The position numbers and the translations under genes are program-made. A stretch of 8,488 bases of DNA. Origin: Candidatus Kapaibacterium sp. (GTDB taxonomy: Bacteria; Bacteroidota; Ignavibacteria; Kapaibacteriales; UBA2268). The stretch is taken from contig JAUQWR010000124.1 of assembly GCA_030835065.1 (NCBI GenBank), forward strand, positions 1 to 8,488, in the 5' to 3' direction. The notes under the pieces were generated by a model that had not been told where the DNA came from, searched no databases, and saw only the letters and a program-made list of their open reading frames with translations. Shown here piece by piece: positions 1-5,709 of the stretch; within the stretch, counting starts at the first letter, position 1; each line of letters begins with the position of its first letter.

Positions 1-2006
1 CCTATAGCAACTCTCGAACGATCAATATAGCCCAAAGCATCAACTGCATTAATAGCAGCTTCGGCATTAGCAATCAGCTGAGGCAAAAATGTATCGTTTG
101 GTTCTTCTTTGCCTTCGCCAATAATCGGAAATGAAGCATCATCCAATACAGCATATCCTTTTGCTACCCAATATACAAATGATCCATAATATGGGAATAC
201 AAATTCATTTGGATTGGCACTGCTCTGGCCCGCACTATTTTTATCTTTAAATTCTTCAGGATATGCCCATATTAATAAAGGTAATTTTTCTTTTTTAGTT
301 GTATCATATCCTGCAGGCAAATATAATACGCCGCTAAGTTCCACACCATCATTACGTTTATATTTAATTACTTCTTTATGAACGTTTTTCAAACTTTCGA
401 AAGGATTTTTGAAGCTTGTGATTTGATCAATTTTATTCTTTTTCTTAATATTTCTAATAAAATAGTTAGGATAATCTACTTTCGATTGAATCTGAACCAA
501 AACTTCGCCTTTTTCGATATCAATAAACGAAAAAATTCTTTCAATTTTATCTGTAAAGTTTGATTGGTATAATCTTTCTGTTTTAAGTGTCTTAAGGTTA
601 AATTCATCAATAAATGGGAACTGTCCTTTAGGAGTAAAACCATCACCTATCAATAAAGCATTATTATCGTCTATTGCTAATACTCTTTTACCATACTGAT
701 TCTTAATTGTTTCAAAATTACCTGGATCAGAATAAATATCCTGAGAATTTCTATCCCAGATAAGTTTTGCAGTTTGATTTACAATTGAAGGATTGATCAA
801 ATAAGTTTTTACATTTCTTGTATCATACCAATTATCATTCAAAATAGCTATCTTATCGTTGCCCCAAATAATTGATCCAAATCTATTGATAGTTTTAGTA
901 ATCGATACAGCAGGCTTATCGAAAGGGGCATCCCAAACAAACAATTCGTCTCTAAAATCAACTTTATTTTCAGGATTGCCTTGGTCTAATGCTTCTACAA
1001 AATATAAACTTGCAGGCTTGTCGTTTCTCCAAGCCATACTTCTTTTGCCTGTTCTTACAGCCATAAATCCTTTGGGAAGTACTTCACTCAATGGGATTTC
1101 ATTCACAACTTTTATTTCTTTTCCATTCAAATCATAGACAACAGATTTCATAGGAAATCTACTTAAAGGTACTAAGTAAGAAAATGGTTTTAGCAATGTT
1201 GTTAGCATTATATAATTACCATCTGGAGAAAAACTTGCTCCAACAAACATATCTTTATCTTTGAATTTTTCAATTTTACCATCTAAACTAACTTTATATA
1301 ATTCAGAGCTACAAATATTCTCAAAATTTAATTCATCGGTCTTATTTTTTAAAAGATCCTGATAGGTACGATTTTGAGCTTTTGCACCAGTACTCACACT
1401 TACAGTAGGTCCGGTTGGTATATCTTTTTTCTGATCTATCAATGCAGGTCTATTAGCAGGAAGCATATAAACTAAAAGGCTTTTGCTATCAGAATACCAA
1501 TTAAAAGGATCGCCAAGATTAGCATTCACTTTTGCATCAGTCAATTTTGTTGCTTTTGCACTTGGCAAATCAAGCACCCAAAGCTCGACTCCGCTTTCAG
1601 TAGTATGCGAAAAAGCAATCTTCTTTTCATCTTGCGACCAAATAAAATTTGATAGTTTTGGATTTTTTGGCAATCCGCTTACTTGAATTTCATTTGTTTC
1701 TTTTACTTTTCTAACTTTTAGATTATTGATATATGTAACTGTGCTAGAAATATTCGTAACAGGATTAATTCTCAGTCCGCCAAGTCTCAATTCATCTTGG
1801 TTCAAATCATCAAGTGTTTTGTATGTATTTCTATAAGAAAGAAGCATGTATTCTTTCTTATTATCCATAGATACCGATGGAGGACGTTCGTAATCCACTA
1901 AATCCATTATTTCTTTAGAAGGTTTTTGGAAGCTTAAATTTTCCTGAGCAAAAGCCCAATTGCCTAAAACCATGATTGCAATTAAGCAGAGCAATAATTT
2001 TTTCAT
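1..2006 (-). CDS. Secreted S9-family serine peptidase, glutamyl-endopeptidase-like (C-terminal part outside window)
   Basis: Reading leftward from ATG 2004-2006, 668 codons stay open to the window edge. Residues 1-20 form a signal peptide ending NWAFA before QEN, so the mature enzyme should lie in the periplasm or beyond. Residues about 40-540 look like the beta-propeller of prolyl-oligopeptidase relatives (for example NFIWSQDEKKIAFS and ASFSPDGNYIML). The alpha/beta-hydrolase domain begins near residue 560: PLLIWAYPEEF around W580-P583, then IIGEGKEEPNDT around G630-T639, both characteristic of the branch containing plant chloroplast glutamyl endopeptidase. The frame ends in SRVAIG, where relatives continue into the GGHSYG nucleophile elbow, so the catalytic Ser, Asp and His are just outside and activity cannot be judged. 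About 140 further residues would be expected. It has its own promoter and follows the beta-barrel gene's terminator, so it is probably a separate unit. Family call strong; cleavage specificity inferred. Confidence 0.88.
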   Translation of the reverse strand, partial: MKKLLLCLIAIMVLGNWAFAQENLSFQKPSKEIMDLVDYERPPSVSMDNKKEYMLLSYRNTYKTLDDLNQDELRLGGLRINPVTNISSTVTYINNLKVRKVKETNEIQVSGLPKNPKLSNFIWSQDEKKIAFSHTTESGVELWVLDLPSAKATKLTDAKVNANLGDPFNWYSDSKSLLVYMLPANRPALIDQKKDIPTGPTVSVSTGAKAQNRTYQDLLKNKTDELNFENICSSELYKVSLDGKIEKFKDKDMFVGASFSPDGNYIMLTTLLKPFSYLVPLSRFPMKSVVYDLNGKEIKVVNEIPLSEVLPKGFMAVRTGKRSMAWRNDKPASLYFVEALDQGNPENKVDFRDELFVWDAPFDKPAVSITKTINRFGSIIWGNDKIAILNDNWYDTRNVKTYLINPSIVNQTAKLIWDRNSQDIYSDPGNFETIKNQYGKRVLAIDDNNALLIGDGFTPKGQFPFIDEFNLKTLKTERLYQSNFTDKIERIFSFIDIEKGEVLVQIQSKVDYPNYFIRNIKKKNKIDQITSFKNPFESLKNVHKEVIKYKRNDGVELSGVLYLPAGYDTTKKEKLPLLIWAYPEEFKDKNSAGQSSANPNEFVFPYYGSFVYWVAKGYAVLDDASFPIIGEGKEEPNDTFLPQLIANAEAAINAVDALGYIDRSRVAI

Positions 2007-2050
2007 ACACTACCCTAATATATATAATAAAATCCCATCAAATCTAATCC

Positions 2051-2059
2051 GCAAAAATA
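2051..2059 (-). promoter_or_regulatory. Bacteroidetes-type -7 promoter element for the S9 peptidase gene
   Basis: On the minus strand this reads TATTTTTGC, a full match to TAnnTTTG(C). It lies 44 nt upstream of the S9 peptidase ATG and downstream of the preceding terminator, which gives a 5' leader of roughly 40 nt. No TTTG -33 box is visible at the usual spacing of about 19 nt, so the call rests on the -7 element and its position. TTAGGG shortly before the ATG is a weak ribosome-binding candidate. Confidence 0.55.
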
Positions 2060-2098
2060 CGGTTAATTTGATTAATACGATTAAAATTTAAAAAAGTT

Positions 2099-2141
2099 AA
2101 AAAAAAAGCTTTTATTTCTCTGAAACAAAGAAATAAAAGCT
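2099..2141 (-). terminator. Rho-independent terminator after the beta-barrel gene
   Basis: A perfect 13-bp inverted repeat (AGCTTTTATTTCT at 2107-2119 and its complement at 2129-2141) encloses a 9-nt loop. Read leftward, the stem is followed by a run of eight or nine T (2107 down to 2099). It begins 25 nt past the stop codon of the outer-membrane protein gene and separates that unit from the S9 peptidase gene. Read rightward, the stem is followed by only a mixed A/T stretch, so it points mainly leftward. Confidence 0.85.
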
Positions 2142-2166
2142 AATAAAAAGTTATAAATTTTATTGA

Positions 2167-3462
2167 CTAAAAATTCATTACATTAAATAAATATGATAAG
2201 CCCAAATGTAGGCTGGCAGGAGCAGGATTTAAAGAACTTTTAGCTGTATTCAATATATGCCCGTTGTCGTCATATTCATAAGCAAATTTATAATATTTAG
2301 CGTCATCCCATAGTCCATTCAAACAATAACTTGCACTTATATTCAGATTAAGCAAACCTGTTTCAGTATTAACAAGATGAATAGAACCACCAATTTTCAC
2401 ATCAGTTTTCACATTTAAATGATCAACGATTTTGTCATCAGAAGATTTAGGATTGTAGATTATATTAACTTCATCTCCTTTCAAGTTTTCGGCAGTTGCA
2501 TCCAATGGCAGACCAAAATCAACACCTAAAGTAAAGCCACCCAAATAGAAACCGGGACTAATTTTGAAAAAACTATAATCTTCACGAATAGTATTATAGT
2601 CATTTTCATCTTCATTTGGATAAGTAGTATAAGCAATTTTTTCATATCCTAAGTCTAAGATAAACCCTGTAGAAGCTTGTCTTGTAAATGGTATAAAAGC
2701 TGAAACACCTATTTCAGGACCATTTACATTTAATTTTGGTTTCAAACCATTACCTACTGCAGTATTAATAGTTAGGTTTCCACCAACATAAGGACCAATA
2801 TAGATCGGAAAAGAATTTCCGTGACTTTCATTATCAACTTCGATCGATTTATTTACTTTATCTTCTTTAACAACTGGCTTGCTTTTCGAACTAGCTTCTT
2901 CTTCGCTGGCAATCGAATTATTTTCAACTCCACCAAATGCATAATCAACACCAGCAGAAAATATAAATGGATAACCAACAGCAGCTCTTGCAGACCAATC
3001 TTGATTAAAATGGTAACGAGCTCCGATCTGTCCTGTTATTGCAACGCCAGAAGTATAAGCTTCAGCGAATGAGGCAGTCTGCCCATCAACACCAGTAAGT
3101 TTTGCATCCCAATTTATATAACCTAAGCCAAGCTTAATAAATGGATCAAACTTCTTTTGAGGTGTAAAATGATAAGAGGCTGAAAAAAGAATTCCTAACA
3201 TTGAATATTCAAATTTTGGAGTTTCATTTCCCCACATAGAACCGGAACCAAGATTTTCACTAAAACTTGAATAACCCAAATCAACTCCAATACCAAATTT
3301 TTGATCGACACTATACTCTCCAGAAAAACCATAGCCTAAATTTGAGAATGTATAGCCTAAAGTAGGCCCAACCCAAATTCTTTCTTGCCTAAAGTATTGA
3401 GAATAAGATAAATAACTGAATGCAAAAATTGCAAATAAAGAAACAATGAAAAACCTTTTCAT
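2167..3462 (-). CDS. Outer-membrane beta-barrel protein, apparently two barrel domains in tandem
   Basis: The 431-residue product starts at ATG 3460-3462, fixed by a strong AGGAG (3468-3472) 5 nt upstream. Residues 1-21 are a signal peptide ending SYS before Gln. The mature chain is full of alternating hydrophobic/aromatic strands with Gly-rich turns, as in small outer-membrane barrels. Residues about 29-177 form one unit (WVGPTLGYTF to AGVDYAFGG). Residues about 178-217 are a polar, charged linker rich in E, K and S. Residues about 218-431 form a second unit that opens in a similar way (YIGPYVGGNLTIN) and ends LHLGLSYLFNVMNF, with the terminal Phe typical of the BAM-recognised beta-signal. 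No transport or enzymatic role can be read from it. It is the last gene of the psd-pssA unit (51-nt gap, no convincing promoter between). A single larger barrel with a long loop is the alternative. Confidence 0.75.
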   Translation of the reverse strand: MKRFFIVSLFAIFAFSYLSYSQYFRQERIWVGPTLGYTFSNLGYGFSGEYSVDQKFGIGVDLGYSSFSENLGSGSMWGNETPKFEYSMLGILFSASYHFTPQKKFDPFIKLGLGYINWDAKLTGVDGQTASFAEAYTSGVAITGQIGARYHFNQDWSARAAVGYPFIFSAGVDYAFGGVENNSIASEEEASSKSKPVVKEDKVNKSIEVDNESHGNSFPIYIGPYVGGNLTINTAVGNGLKPKLNVNGPEIGVSAFIPFTRQASTGFILDLGYEKIAYTTYPNEDENDYNTIREDYSFFKISPGFYLGGFTLGVDFGLPLDATAENLKGDEVNIIYNPKSSDDKIVDHLNVKTDVKIGGSIHLVNTETGLLNLNISASYCLNGLWDDAKYYKFAYEYDDNGHILNTAKSSLNPAPASLHLGLSYLFNVMNF

Positions 3463-3467
3463 ACTTT

Positions 3468-3472
3468 CTCCT
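3468..3472 (-). promoter_or_regulatory. Strong Shine-Dalgarno sequence of the beta-barrel gene
   Basis: AGGAG on the minus strand sits 5 nt before ATG 3460-3462. It is the best ribosome-binding site in the window and fixes the start. Classical Bacteroidia and Flavobacteriia rarely use such sites, so it also says something about the host lineage. Confidence 0.75.
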
Positions 3473-3513
3473 AAGTTTTTGTAAAAATGAAAAATAGTGC
3501 TTGTTTTCTATAA

Positions 3514-4269
3514 TTATTCTTCTTCTATTTCGGAAATGTCATCTTCAGGAGTTCTTTGCGACTTCAACCATTTAATAAACCATCTTATACTGCTTGCTAA
3601 AATGTAAAACAACATAAACGGAAAAACAGCCATTCCTTTTGTAATAACACTTAATAAAATAGCTAAAATAAATATTATAAATACAATTGGTCTCTGCTTA
3701 ATTGATTTTTTTGTTGGTCTGGGCATATTATCAAATTTGATATACGAAACCATTACCAATGGCACAGCAATAGCCAAAAACAACATCACATAAAAATCTA
3801 ATTCAGAGTTTAATTTATTATTAAGCTTAAAAAATATCAAATATGAAATAATTGTCAATGCAGCCGAAGGTATGGGCATACCTGTAAAATAAAGCTTATC
3901 TTCGAAACTTGTGAGCATTACATTAAATCTGGCTAATCTTACCACTCCACCTAAAGCAGGGAACGAAGATAATAATATTCCTATATCACCAAATTGGTAG
4001 AAATACATTTTATAAAGCATAAAAGATGGGACTACGCCAAAAGAAACAGCATCGCAAAGAGAATCCAATTCGGCTCCAAGTTCGCTTGTAGAATTAATCA
4101 ATCTAGCCATCACACCATCGAGCATATCAAATACTGCAGCAATAAATACAAACAAAGCAGCATGAAAAAAATCATCCTTTGTTATATATACTAATGCAGT
4201 AAAACCTGAATATAAATTACCCAATGTAAGCAGGTTTGGCACAATTGATCTTGTTATTCTCAAAGCCAT
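3514..4269 (-). CDS. pssA: CDP-diacylglycerol-serine O-phosphatidyltransferase (phosphatidylserine synthase)
   Basis: This integral membrane enzyme joins CDP-diacylglycerol and L-serine to give phosphatidylserine and CMP, the first committed step to phosphatidylethanolamine. The CDP-alcohol phosphatidyltransferase signature DG-x2-AR-x8-G-x3-D-x3-D is perfect: D51, G52, A55, R56, G65, D69 and D73. Those acidic residues bind the metals and CDP group. RLARFN (111-116) and the GMPIPSA loop (130-136) are typical of the phosphatidylserine synthase branch rather than PgsA. Several hydrophobic membrane segments follow, including about 160-176 and 195-210. The tail (about 238-251) is strongly acidic, ending ISEIEEE. 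At 251 residues the length is normal for the Bacillus-type (type II) enzyme. The start lies 12 nt after the psd stop codon, so the two genes are almost certainly cotranscribed; only a weak GGA precedes the ATG. Confidence 0.93.
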   Translation of the reverse strand: MALRITRSIVPNLLTLGNLYSGFTALVYITKDDFFHAALFVFIAAVFDMLDGVMARLINSTSELGAELDSLCDAVSFGVVPSFMLYKMYFYQFGDIGILLSSFPALGGVVRLARFNVMLTSFEDKLYFTGMPIPSAALTIISYLIFFKLNNKLNSELDFYVMLFLAIAVPLVMVSYIKFDNMPRPTKKSIKQRPIVFIIFILAILLSVITKGMAVFPFMLFYILASSIRWFIKWLKSQRTPEDDISEIEEE

Positions 4270-4281
4270 AGTCGTTCCGAA

Positions 4282-4959
4282 TTACTTTTTAAGTTTTGCA
4301 ATTGTCGATAGCCCGGCAGAAACCCTGTCGCCTACTTTAACACAAATCTCGGAGTCAGGACTAACCATAACATCCATTCTCGACCCAAATTTCATCATAC
4401 CAAAACGAGCACCTACATCAACCGAATCGCCTACTTTAAGCTCACAAACTAATCTACGAGCTACAATACCAACTATTTGCTTAAAAAACACTTTACCATA
4501 TTTGGTTTGGACACCGATCCTAGACTGTTCGTTCAAATCTGAAGATTTTGGGTGATAAGCAACCAAGTATTGGCCAGGATTGTAATGATAAAACTCTACT
4601 TTACCACTTACAGGAGAACGATTGACGTGCACATCTAATGGCGACAAAAATATACTTATTCTAATTACTTTATCTTTAATATAATGAGGTTCTTGTTCTT
4701 CAATTATTTCTACTACTTTGCCATCAGCAGGAGAAATGATTATAGAATGATCATTTTTAGCTGCTTCAGGTACTACTCTCTCGGGATCTCTGAAAAACCA
4801 TACTGTGAATAAAATTAATATCCCTCCGAGCAAATAAAGAGGAAATGAATAAAATTTATTGTCAAAATAATAGCCTAAGAACAGCATTATTGCTCCGGCT
4901 AAAAGCATAACTATAATATTATCAGTACCATAACGTGATAGCATATCTTTCCAGTTCAA
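4282..4959 (-). CDS. psd: Phosphatidylserine decarboxylase proenzyme
   Basis: This pyruvoyl-dependent enzyme decarboxylates phosphatidylserine to phosphatidylethanolamine at the inner membrane, using the product of the adjacent pssA. Hydrophobic stretches at about 13-31 and 38-55 anchor the N-terminus. Family motifs follow in order: FRDPER (56-61), SPADG (76-80), DVHVNR (109-114, conserved His111), and FGSR (191-194). Self-cleavage between G192 and S193 would give a beta chain and a 33-residue alpha chain whose Ser193 becomes the pyruvoyl group. At 225 residues it belongs to the short class found in Bacteroidota and archaea, not the roughly 320-residue E. coli form. The start is uncertain. 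The TTG at 4957-4959 is the first start-like codon after an in-frame TGA three codons upstream; the alternative is ATG 4942-4944 (Met6), giving a protein that begins MLSRYG. It is the first gene of the leftward unit. Confidence 0.93.
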   Translation of the reverse strand: MNWKDMLSRYGTDNIIVMLLAGAIMLFLGYYFDNKFYSFPLYLLGGILILFTVWFFRDPERVVPEAAKNDHSIIISPADGKVVEIIEEQEPHYIKDKVIRISIFLSPLDVHVNRSPVSGKVEFYHYNPGQYLVAYHPKSSDLNEQSRIGVQTKYGKVFFKQIVGIVARRLVCELKVGDSVDVGARFGMMKFGSRMDVMVSPDSEICVKVGDRVSAGLSTIAKLKK

Positions 4960-4979
4960 TATTAATCATTTTCGATACT

Positions 4980-4988
4980 GCAAAAGTA
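4980..4988 (-). promoter_or_regulatory. Bacteroidetes-type -7 promoter element for psd-pssA-beta-barrel unit
   Basis: On the minus strand this reads TACTTTTGC, a full TAnnTTTG(C) match. The expected start of transcription is a few bases to the left, about 15 nt before the TTG start of psd or about 30 nt before the alternative ATG. No clear -33 TTTG is seen at standard spacing. It would drive all three leftward genes, since no comparable element precedes pssA or the beta-barrel gene. Confidence 0.55.
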
Positions 4989-5068
4989 AGAAAAAATGAT
5001 TAGAACTTTGAATATATTTTTTTTAACATGTAACCTTTCTAAACTTTGATGTGTATATATATTGGTTC

Positions 5069-5088
5069 GATAATTGATTATAATTATC
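5069..5088. repeat. AT-rich inverted repeat in the divergent intergenic region
   Basis: GATAATT (5069-5075) and its exact complement AATTATC (5082-5088) flank a 6-nt spacer. An overlapping variant pairs ATTGAT (5073-5078) with ATCAAT (5086-5091). It lies between the divergent psd and small-protein promoters and could be an operator for a dimeric regulator. In sequence this AT-rich, such a repeat also arises by chance. The remainder of the 190-bp gap (4960-5149) holds only the two promoters described separately. Confidence 0.3.
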
Positions 5089-5114
5089 AATGTTGAAAAA
5101 AATAAAAAAATCAT

Positions 5115-5145
5115 TTTGATTATTTGAAATAAGCATATATATTTG
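5115..5145 (+). promoter_or_regulatory. Two-part Bacteroidetes-type promoter of the small secreted protein gene
   Basis: The -33 box TTTG (5115-5118) is followed, after exactly 19 nt, by the -7 element TATATTTG (5138-5145). This is the full TTTG-N19-TAnnTTTG consensus of Bacteroidetes primary-sigma promoters and the only complete one in the window. The -7 element ends 4 nt before the ATG, so transcription should start at or within a few bases of the start codon, leaving no room for a leader or ribosome-binding site. Confidence 0.75.
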
Positions 5146-5149
5146 TATT

Positions 5150-5578
5150 ATGAAAAAGTTAGTAAGCATATTATTGATACTGTTTGTGGCTCTCAGTTCA
5201 GCTTTGATAGCCGCTGATACCATTTTAGAGTATTTCAGGACTTCCACAAGTGGCAATTCCGTAAATTTAGAATGGAAATCTCTAAACGAACAAAATATCA
5301 ATCGATACGAAGTAGAGCGCAAAAGCTCTTCGCAATCTTTCCGCTGGCTGCATACTGAAAAGTCTAATGGAAATTTGTCCTCTTATAAATATACAGACAA
5401 CGAAGCTTTTCTTAAAGAGAAATCTTCTAACTCAACTCTGTCTAAAAATGTATATACTTACCGTATAAAAATAGTATATAATGACGGAAGCTCTACTTAT
5501 AGTGCCGAATCGACCGTAACCCAAAAGCTCAGCGGTATTGAGCGAACCTGGGGTATGATTAAAGAAATGTTTAGATAA
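5150..5578 (+). CDS. Small secreted protein with one FN3-like domain and a short C-terminal tail
   Basis: The 142-residue product begins with a clear signal peptide (about 1-22, ending LIAA before D23). Residues about 25-125 look like a single fibronectin-III/immunoglobulin-type beta sandwich: the SVNLEWKS strand with W42, the RYEVERKSS strand with Y53, and VYTYRIKIVYNDGSSTYS with Y102 and Y104. Similar sandwiches occur in many exported proteins of this bacterial group, usually inside longer chains; here the domain stands alone. The chain ends with about 15 residues, SGIERTWGMIKEMFR, which could form an amphipathic helix and resembles a tail I recall from Ignavibacteria-type proteins (memory, not a search). 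No Cys and no type IX secretion C-terminal domain are visible. The start follows from the signal peptide and the adjacent promoter; there is no ribosome-binding site. It is monocistronic, with its own promoter and terminator. Function unknown; an adhesive or structural periplasmic role is a guess. Confidence 0.8.
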   Translation: MKKLVSILLILFVALSSALIAADTILEYFRTSTSGNSVNLEWKSLNEQNINRYEVERKSSSQSFRWLHTEKSNGNLSSYKYTDNEAFLKEKSSNSTLSKNVYTYRIKIVYNDGSSTYSAESTVTQKLSGIERTWGMIKEMFR

Positions 5579-5605
5579 AATCTCTCGTATGAGAGATTTT
5601 TTTTT
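5577..5605 (+). terminator. Rho-independent terminator of the small secreted protein gene
   Basis: AAAATCTCTC (5577-5586) pairs with GAGAGATTTT (5591-5600) around a 4-nt GTAT loop, and the T run continues to 5605. The hairpin overlaps the TAA stop codon, so it ends the transcript immediately after the coding region. Confidence 0.9.
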
Positions 5606-5657
5606 GCCTTTCAAATTTAATAATCATAATTTAATTCTATATTAATATTCTTTTTCT

Positions 5658-5665
5658 TATCTTTG
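5658..5665 (+). promoter_or_regulatory. Bacteroidetes-type -7 element for the M1-like gene
   Basis: TATCTTTG matches TAnnTTTG in full and lies 44 nt before the ATG at 5710, just after the preceding terminator. No TTTG -33 box stands at the usual spacing. The leader would be about 40 nt and includes the AAGGA ribosome-binding site. Confidence 0.5.
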
Positions 5666-5699
5666 ACGGTAATGAACTTTATCCTTTTTACTTATCCTT

Positions 5700-5704
5700 A
5701 AGGA
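5700..5704 (+). promoter_or_regulatory. Shine-Dalgarno sequence deciding the start of the M1-like gene
   Basis: AAGGA lies 5 nt before ATG 5710-5712 but only 2 nt before the in-frame GTG at 5707-5709. The spacing favours ATG as the start and removes one N-terminal residue from the longest open frame. Confidence 0.65.
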
Positions 5705-5709
5705 TTGTG

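Noticed and set aside
859..1137. 92-codon plus-strand open frame
   Set aside because: It lies wholly antisense to the S9 peptidase gene, whose minus-strand frame is open for 668 codons with recognisable motifs; the same holds for the smaller frames at 378-563 and 1483-1686.
1..2006. Truncated S9 peptidase as a broken gene
   Set aside because: The frame is intact to the window edge and stops exactly where the family's GGHSYG motif should follow, so the truncation is due to the window, not to mutation.
3463..3513. Separate promoter before the beta-barrel gene (minus-strand TATTTTTC)
   Set aside because: It differs from TAnnTTTG at the last base and has no -33 box; a near match is expected by chance in such AT-rich DNA.
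5023..5322. 99-codon open frame on the minus strand across the divergent region
   Set aside because: It runs antisense over the small secreted protein's promoter and signal-peptide region, has no ribosome-binding site, and its translation resembles no protein I know.
5707..5709. GTG as start of the M1-like gene
   Set aside because: AAGGA is only 2 nt from this GTG but 5 nt from the next codon, ATG 5710, and the signal peptide reads naturally from that ATG.
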